From Cryptomeria japonica (lineage: Eukaryota > Streptophyta > Pinopsida > Cupressales > Cupressaceae), in contig NC_081413.1 of NCBI RefSeq assembly GCF_030272615.1, forward strand, positions 447,620,538 through 447,684,537: DNA of 64,000 bases, written 5' to 3'. Positions 58,557-64,000 of this stretch are shown in pieces. How positions within the stretch are numbered: the first letter of the stretch is position 1; each line of letters opens with the position of its first letter. The notes under the pieces are model-generated. The model searched no databases. It had not been told where the DNA came from and saw only the letters and a list, made by a program, of their open reading frames with translations. Made by a program: the position numbers and the translations under genes.

Positions 58557-59453
58557 TGCCTATTGATACGTAGCTCCAGCATTTTTAAGGCCAAAAGGTA
58601 TGACTCGGTAACAGAAGGTACCCCATGGTGTTGTGAATATAGTTTTATGCTGATCCTCATCTGCTATCCTGATTTGGTTGTATCCTAAAAAGCCATCCAT
58701 TAGCGATAACATTTCATGTCCTGCTGAAAGGTCCACAATCATGTCTATATTGGGGAGAGGGAAATCATCTTTAGGACAAGCTATATTTAGATCTTAGAAA
58801 TCTATGGAGATGCGGATGCCCCCAACAGGTTTGCCTATAGGTACAATGTTGGAGACCCATTCAGCATAATCTATTGGTTTGATAAATTATGCGTCTAACA
58901 ACTTTTGGAGTTCTGTCTTGACCAGGAGTGCAATATGTGAGTGCATTTTGTGCAATTTTTGTTTTACAAGTTTTGCATCTGGGCGGACGACGAGATTGTG
59001 AACCACCAAGGCAGGGTCCAACCCTAGCATATCAGAATAGGACCATGCAAAATTTATTTTTACCTCTGTACAGAAGTTGATGAAGTCTTGTTTCTCGATT
59101 TCTGTGAGGGATTTGGCAATGAGCATATTTTTCGGAATGACTTCAATGCCCATGTTGATGTTGTCTATTTCTTCTATCAACAAATTTGTTTTTCCCTGTA
59201 GAAGGTAACCAATGGTAGGGAGGTCAAATCCCTCATCGTCAAGTGCCTTTTCCAAGTTTTCACTTTCAGATACGCCCTTTGTTTTTATTTCTTGTTCATC
59301 CAAAGGCACCTCAGGGAGGTTTTCACCTAGGGAATCATATCTTTTTCTTTTATTATCTTTTTTGTGGTTAAGGGCATTGACTTGACTACCAAAGTATCCC
59401 TTTTCGTGTAGTTGAATACTCTTGATTCTGCTACAATCTTCCATATTTTGCAT
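57876..59453 (-). pseudogene. Reverse transcriptase, main part (element G)
   Basis: On the minus strand: a linker (59453-59130), FINFCTEVKINFAWSYSDM and DPALVVHNLVV (about 59080-58990), a fingers region around 58860-58800 with stops, the LMDGFLGYNQIRIADEDQ block (first catalytic Asp in MDGF, about 58690), FTTPWGTFCYRVIPFGLKNA and then DYMDDLLGKS with the YMDD catalytic pair. The palm region then runs to FERLEKYKLCLNPKKCVFG, where element H interrupts it. The last 170 bases are present twice because of the tandem duplication. Stops near 58885, 58797 and 58558. The palm continues at 45841. Confidence 0.9.
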
Positions 59454-59519
59454 TGTTAGGAGAGCAATGAGAGCATTATCATCGACGCAGATATCTAAAG
59501 TGGGTTTGTCTTGTTGGCC

Positions 59520-60226
59520 CTAGTCAATGAGTTCAGGATGGAAAAGATGTAGCTCATGTGAAGTGGGAGGGGTTACGGGGGTGATGGTATTGATGTAAGC
59601 ATCCAAGAAGATATCTTTCTCGTATTCATAAGGAATTTTGTGGAATTCCTCTTCATCGGTGTTTTTGATATCCGAAGAAGGACTAGAAGGGGCACCAGTG
59701 ATAATAATCTTAAGCACTGGGGTGTACCCCAAGCCTCTGTTGTATCTGCAGGAGATAGGATTTATGGGTGTTTTTCTTCCTTTCTCCTCTGGTCCCAGGC
59801 TGTGTCCTTTGTAACCCATTTTTTCAACTATGGCAAATGCTTTTGGGTACATTTCTTTGGATATTCTTGCTAGATCTTCATCCTCTTCTCTATACAGCCA
59901 TGAAGAGATATCTGCTTCGAGGCTCTCATTATCAAGTGGGCCCCATTATTGGAAGGTGGTGTTTTGGCATTGCATAATTGGTTTCGGGTCCTTTTTGAGC
60001 TCTTTTGGTTTGTCAAATGACTTAGGAGAGAGAGGGAGGTTGCCTATCAATAAGACATCCTCCAATTTGTATTCTCCATAGCCATTGTCCAAGATCTAGA
60101 TCTAATTATTTGGTTGGGATGATGTAGAGGCAACATTTGATGTATCAGATGGAGGCATTGGTGAGGGTCTATTTAGTGGCAATGATACAGATGCTTCCCC
60201 TCTAATACTTTGCAATATTGAAAAGG
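59520..60226 (-). pseudogene. Protease-RT linker with G-patch-like segment (element G)
   Basis: 59852-59520 reads AIVEKMGYKGHSLGPEEKG and NRGLGYTPVLK, resembling the Gly-rich G-patch found between protease and RT in many Tat-type gypsy polyproteins. The stretch 60226-59853 is degenerate, with stops near 59950 and 60100. It may bind nucleic acid in related elements; no catalytic residues are expected here. Confidence 0.6.
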
Positions 60227-60660
60227 TTAGGGATCACTTTTGATAGTGATCAATCTTCCATTATAGGGGAATTTGATGCATTGGTGATAGGCGGAGGGTA
60301 CGGCCTGCAAGGAATGAATCCATGGCTTCCCAAGGAGAATGTTGTAGGGGAGATCAAGATCTAGTACTTGACAAGGGGTTTCAATTGTAATGCGGCCCAC
60401 TTGAAGAGGTAAGGTGATCATGCCCTTTGAAATTCTTTCTGCATCATCATATACCTTTATTGTGATCCTTCCTGATGTTTCTATTAGATCCTCAGAAAGT
60501 CCCAATTGTTTTATTAATTTGTATGTGCACAGATTAAGCTTGGATCCACCGTCTATTAGGATATGTTTGACCTTTTGCTTGTGGATAAGAGCTTCGATGT
60601 GCAAATTTTTGTTATGGTCTTCATCTGCGGGAGTATCTTTGGAGTTAAATACAATGTGTT
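60227..60660 (-). pseudogene. Aspartic protease (element G)
   Basis: The open part 60604-60227 holds VKHILIDGGSKLNLCT (about 60540-60575), where D-G-G stands at the position of the usual D-S/T-G, then a flap-like region and LDLPYNILLGKPWIHSLQAV (about 60290-60350), the second hallmark of gypsy proteases. The catalytic Asp is present. It lies between gag and the G-patch linker, as expected. Confidence 0.85.
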
Positions 60661-60902
60661 GCTAGGCAGCAAGGTTTTCCAATGAAGGCTTGGAATTGGG
60701 TGGCATTGATGTTATTAGGAACTTGTGACTAGAGAAGGGATTGTTCCAAAATTTCTTTATGGACTGGGGAAGTCTTGAGAAGTTCCAAAATGGAGATCTA
60801 CGCAGGTGTCTTCCCAAGTTGATCAAGGAGGTCATATCGACAAGTGGAAGACATGGGTGGGGGGTTTGGTGGGGGAGGGACTCCTTAGATGGTGACTTTA
60901 CC

Positions 60903-63205
60903 TCAGCGTGTAGTTACATTGCAGTCATTCTTGAAATGGGAGGTGGAAGGCATGGCACCTTGAATGACTATCCTAGCAAGATTTGGTTTGCTTTGGGAAG
61001 AAGGAGGATTGACTCCTTGGATGGTTATGACATTGACATGATTGTCTGCAGGTTCAATGTGACCTACTAAAAAATCAAAGCCGGTTATGTGATTAGCATA
61101 GTCATAACCCATTGCATTAGATGATGAGCCTTTTCCTTTATCATGATTCGGGAAGGGTTCTTGGTACATTTTGAGTTTGTTATTGTTATTACCAGGTTTT
61201 GCATTTGCTACTTCAATCTCACCTCTATCAATGAGATCTTGTATGTAGATCCTCAGTTTCATACACTTGCATGTATCATGTCCCTTGATACAATGGTATT
61301 CACAATACTCATTTTCATTATACCATCTTGGTTTAGATTGATTGGGGTCAAATGGGCGAGTGATTGGAAAAACCACAGCACCTGCTTGGACAAGTTTCTG
61401 AAACACCATTTCAATAGGCTCAGCCAAAGGAGTGAAATCTCTTGGAGTCCTATTATTCGATCGGGGTGGTCATCCCTGGATTGAGACATTGTTGTGAGAT
61501 TTTTGGGATTGATTTTGATTGTTTTGATTGTTGAATTGATGATTATTGGTTGTGGATTTTGGGGGAGCAACCATGGTTTGGACCCACTTTGCATCAGTTA
61601 CACCATCATTGACCACGTTTTTGTTCTTGGACCAGAATTTTGGCTTGTCATTATGATAAGAGGAAGAACTTTGTGTCAACTTTTGGTAATGTTTCAAGGT
61701 TCCTTCTTCCAACAAGACACGTTCGAGGGCGAGGCCCTTATCAGTCAATTTTTGGAAGGATTTGACACATTGGGCTATTAAGGGTCTTGAAAGTTCAGGC
61801 ACCAAGTTCTATTGGAATAGTTCAATTTGATGTTGTTCTGGCATGTCCCACTGGAATTTATTAATAAGATGTTACCATCTTTGTAGGAAATTGCCGAAGG
61901 TTTCTCCAGGCCTTTGTTTTGTATTACATAGGTCCATCATAGAAACATCATTACCCATGTTGTATGCATAGTGGGCCACAAATTTTTCTGCCAAGTCTGG
62001 AAAAGAGACAATGGAACCTCGTGGTAAAGATGAGAACCATGCCAGGGCGTTTCCCGTGAGACTCTTGGGAAAGAGTCTGTGAAGATAAAGGTCACATAGG
62101 AGACTTCTTGGCATAAGATGTGGAATTCTCGGACATGGCCATGGGGATCTCCTTTGCCTTCATACTTGGTGAATTTAGGAATCTCAAATCTTAGGGGATA
62201 TGGTGCAATTGATATAGATGGATCATAAGGACAAGGGAAAAATTCTTCGAATGAGTAAGTTTTCCTTTTATTAGTCCTTTGTTTCATGTCCTTGATCATA
62301 TTCTTCATGTCTTGAATTTCCTTGATGAGGTCTTGTTGTGGACTTTGATATTGATGAATTGTAATTGCCCCAAGAATTGGATGAACCAAAGAAGGTGTAC
62401 CACCACCAATATACTGATATGATGAGGAGGTGGGAATGTGGGATGTGATGACCGATGTCGCTGGGGTTTGAGTGACAGTTGGTTGTGGTCCACAAATGGT
62501 TGTGATGGGTTTGAATATGGCTCAGATAAAATTTGCGACATTGTTGGGAGGAAGGGAAGTTTGTGGAATAGAAATATGTGGTTGAATAGAAGGAGGTGGT
62601 ATAGAAATTTGTTGGAGAATAGATGAGATCGGATTTGATAGTGGTATGGATGGTAAGGAGGAAGAAGGTGGGATGGAGACTATGGTGGGAGGTACCGTGG
62701 GTGGCATTGATTGAGCTTGGATGATTGATGGGGCTGCAATTGATTGAGTTTGAATAGTAGGTGTAGCACTTTATGTGGGAAGTACCGTAGGTGGCATTGA
62801 TTGAGTTTGGATGATTGATGGGGCTGCAATTGATTGAGTTTGAATAGTAGGTGCAACACTTTGTATGGGAGAGAGGTTCCCTTGTGGTTGTTGGGCAAAA
62901 GTAGATCTATTAAACTCAAGCGGAAGTTGAGCTCCATTTTCAAGAAGAGCTTTTAGAAGTGCAGTAGGATTATGTTTAATAAACTTGTCCATCATCTCTT
63001 GGTTATAAGAATCTGCTAGGAAAGTTTGCACTTCCGGACAAAGTTCATCTTGGCTAACCATGTCAGGATTTTGGCTTTGATCTTGATTTCTAGGTTGCCC
63101 ACTTTGTGTATGATCTTGTGTGGGATCTTCATATAGGACACCAATGTCTAGCATGCCATATTGTTGTTCAGCCATCTTTTTCTTTTGGGATCGAGTTGCA
63201 ACCAT
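60903..63205 (-). pseudogene. Gag polyprotein (element G)
   Basis: Starts MVATRSQKKKMAEQQYG at 63205. A Gln/Pro/Ser-rich N-terminal region includes a 90-bp tandem duplication (about 62690-62870) with an in-frame stop. The capsid-type Retrotrans_gag region follows: FEIPKFTKYEGKGDPHGHV (about 62165-62200), then after a one-frame change near 62100 LFPKSLTGNALAWFSSLP and FVAHYAYN (about 61960-62080). The C-terminal YCEYHCIKGHDTCKCMKL (about 61240-61300) matches the Cys/His element at this site in Tat gags. Stops lie near 61872, 61805 and 61470. It would form the particle shell; this copy is broken. Confidence 0.85.
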
Positions 63206-64000
63206 ACATGATATTTGTGATGAAATGACTTAAGAAATTTGTGATGAAAAGACTTAGAAAATTTGAGGATGATTGATGGAGGAGGTATGGTTTTAGAAGA
63301 AACTTGATGACTAGGTTGTCTTTGGTATGAACATGAAGGATCAATTCGAATGGCAAGTTGTATGAAGGGATATGACCACCCTGATTTGGACGATAGTCAG
63401 TGTTTCAAAGGACAAACATGAATGTTGATGGAGAGGATGGACTCTTAGCTTCTCTCTTAGTCTTATGAAATATGGGATGGACAAAGTTTTGATGCAATTT
63501 TGGACTTGGTGTGGGTAATGACTTGGACAATTGTTTGTGTCTTGACAAGTGTTTTTGCAAAGTGTTTGGGGATAGTGATGTGTTTTTAGTCTTCTCTTGG
63601 CAAGTATGTATCAAACAAAGCAAACACAATGATCAGATGCATATTATCTCACAGACACTCATGCTCATATACAACATTCTTAAGGCTGGCAAAGACAATA
63701 GTCATTGAATCCCAATTGGTTTCTCATCTATGCTTACCCAGAGTGGACACTTAGATGCTTGACCCCACTAGCTCCCCTCCATGACACTGACTTCTCGAGG
63801 CAGCCAAGCATCAATTCCCATGAAAACTCCTCATAGAGAACTTTGTGTCTCTACTAAGGGCCATAAGAATATGGGCCACTTCAGAGGTCCGACCTCCTGC
63901 ACCAATGACTAGAAGGTTTTTGGCCACTATGAACAAGGTGTTTAGTAAGTCTTCCTATTAGGAGCTACCCTTCAAAGTTGTGCAAGTGCAATTGAGGCCT
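63206..64000 (-). other. Leader of element G (to window end)
   Basis: Non-coding sequence upstream of gag. No primer site or LTR end is visible before 64000, so the leader exceeds 795 bases. Long leaders are common in Tat/Ogre elements. Confidence 0.6.

Larger units (their letters stand above)
40131..64000 (-). mobile_element. Element G: Tat-type Ty3/gypsy retrotransposon
   Basis: On the minus strand: a leader over 795 bases (to 63206), gag, protease, G-patch-like linker, RT (interrupted by element H), RNase H, second RNase H, integrase, a 2.1-kb 3' UTR with a minisatellite, polypurine tract and 3' LTR. The second RNase H after the first marks the Tat lineage (Tat/Ogre/Retand group). It is inserted in the gag of F. 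The 5' LTR lies beyond 64000. Stops, a frameshift in gag and altered integrase residues make it inactive. Confidence 0.88.

Noticed and set aside
1-64000. tRNA, rRNA, small RNA genes or telomeric repeats
   Set aside because: I looked for tRNA-like arms, rRNA-like conserved stretches and TTTAGGG arrays and saw none. The short AAACCCTAAACCCTAAACC run near 35548 is only about three units and lies in the F LTR.

Overview
The window is a piece of a large, repeat-packed plant nuclear genome. I see no convincing host gene, tRNA, rRNA or CRISPR array: nearly every base can be assigned to a transposable element, and the elements are nested inside one another. Ty1/copia elements with TGTTGG-type termini and initiator-Met-type primer sites, a plant L1 LINE with a C-terminal RNase H, and Tat/Ogre-like Ty3/gypsy elements together say land plant. 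The very large size, the slow decay and the style of the accessory ORFs make me favour a gymnosperm (conifer-like), but that is inference.

Layout, left to right. 1-930: non-coding sequence with degenerate repeated units. A (931-2793, +): 3' end of a copia element, whose LTR cuts into B. B (2794-31197, -): a decayed copia element whose 5' LTR has been split into four pieces by three insertions: an L1 LINE (7210-14853, -, 17-bp target duplication with one mismatch), a complete copia element C (14883-22489, +, target duplication ATTAA), and a pol-less LTR element D (22947-30422, +). E (31198-34638, +): a second pol-less LTR element of the same type as D, cut by F (34639-40130, -), a copia element that is itself cut by G. 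G (40131 to beyond 64000, -): a Tat-type gypsy element with gag, protease, RT, RNase H, a second RNase H, integrase and a minisatellite in its 3' UTR. H (45842-57870, +, target duplication ATGCC) sits inside the RT of G: a 12-kb element with 4.75-kb LTRs and a single acidic ORF. The missing halves of F and G presumably lie to the right of the window.

Order of events that the nesting forces: B before A, LINE, C and D; E before F, F before G, G before H; then a 516-bp tandem duplication across the H/G junction.

The most interesting content is in elements that carry proteins other than the standard gag-pol. D and E share a two-ORF design (coiled coil + GLGF + four CCHC knuckles; then a second protein with no pol similarity). 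The LINE carries a third ORF downstream of its RNase H, inside its own target duplication, and this ORF shares a short motif (IT-x-E-x-I-x3-TG-like) and neighbouring layout with ORF2 of D and E. H carries only an acidic ORF between Ogre-sized LTRs. None of the autonomous elements looks active: all have stops, frameshifts or lost catalytic residues.
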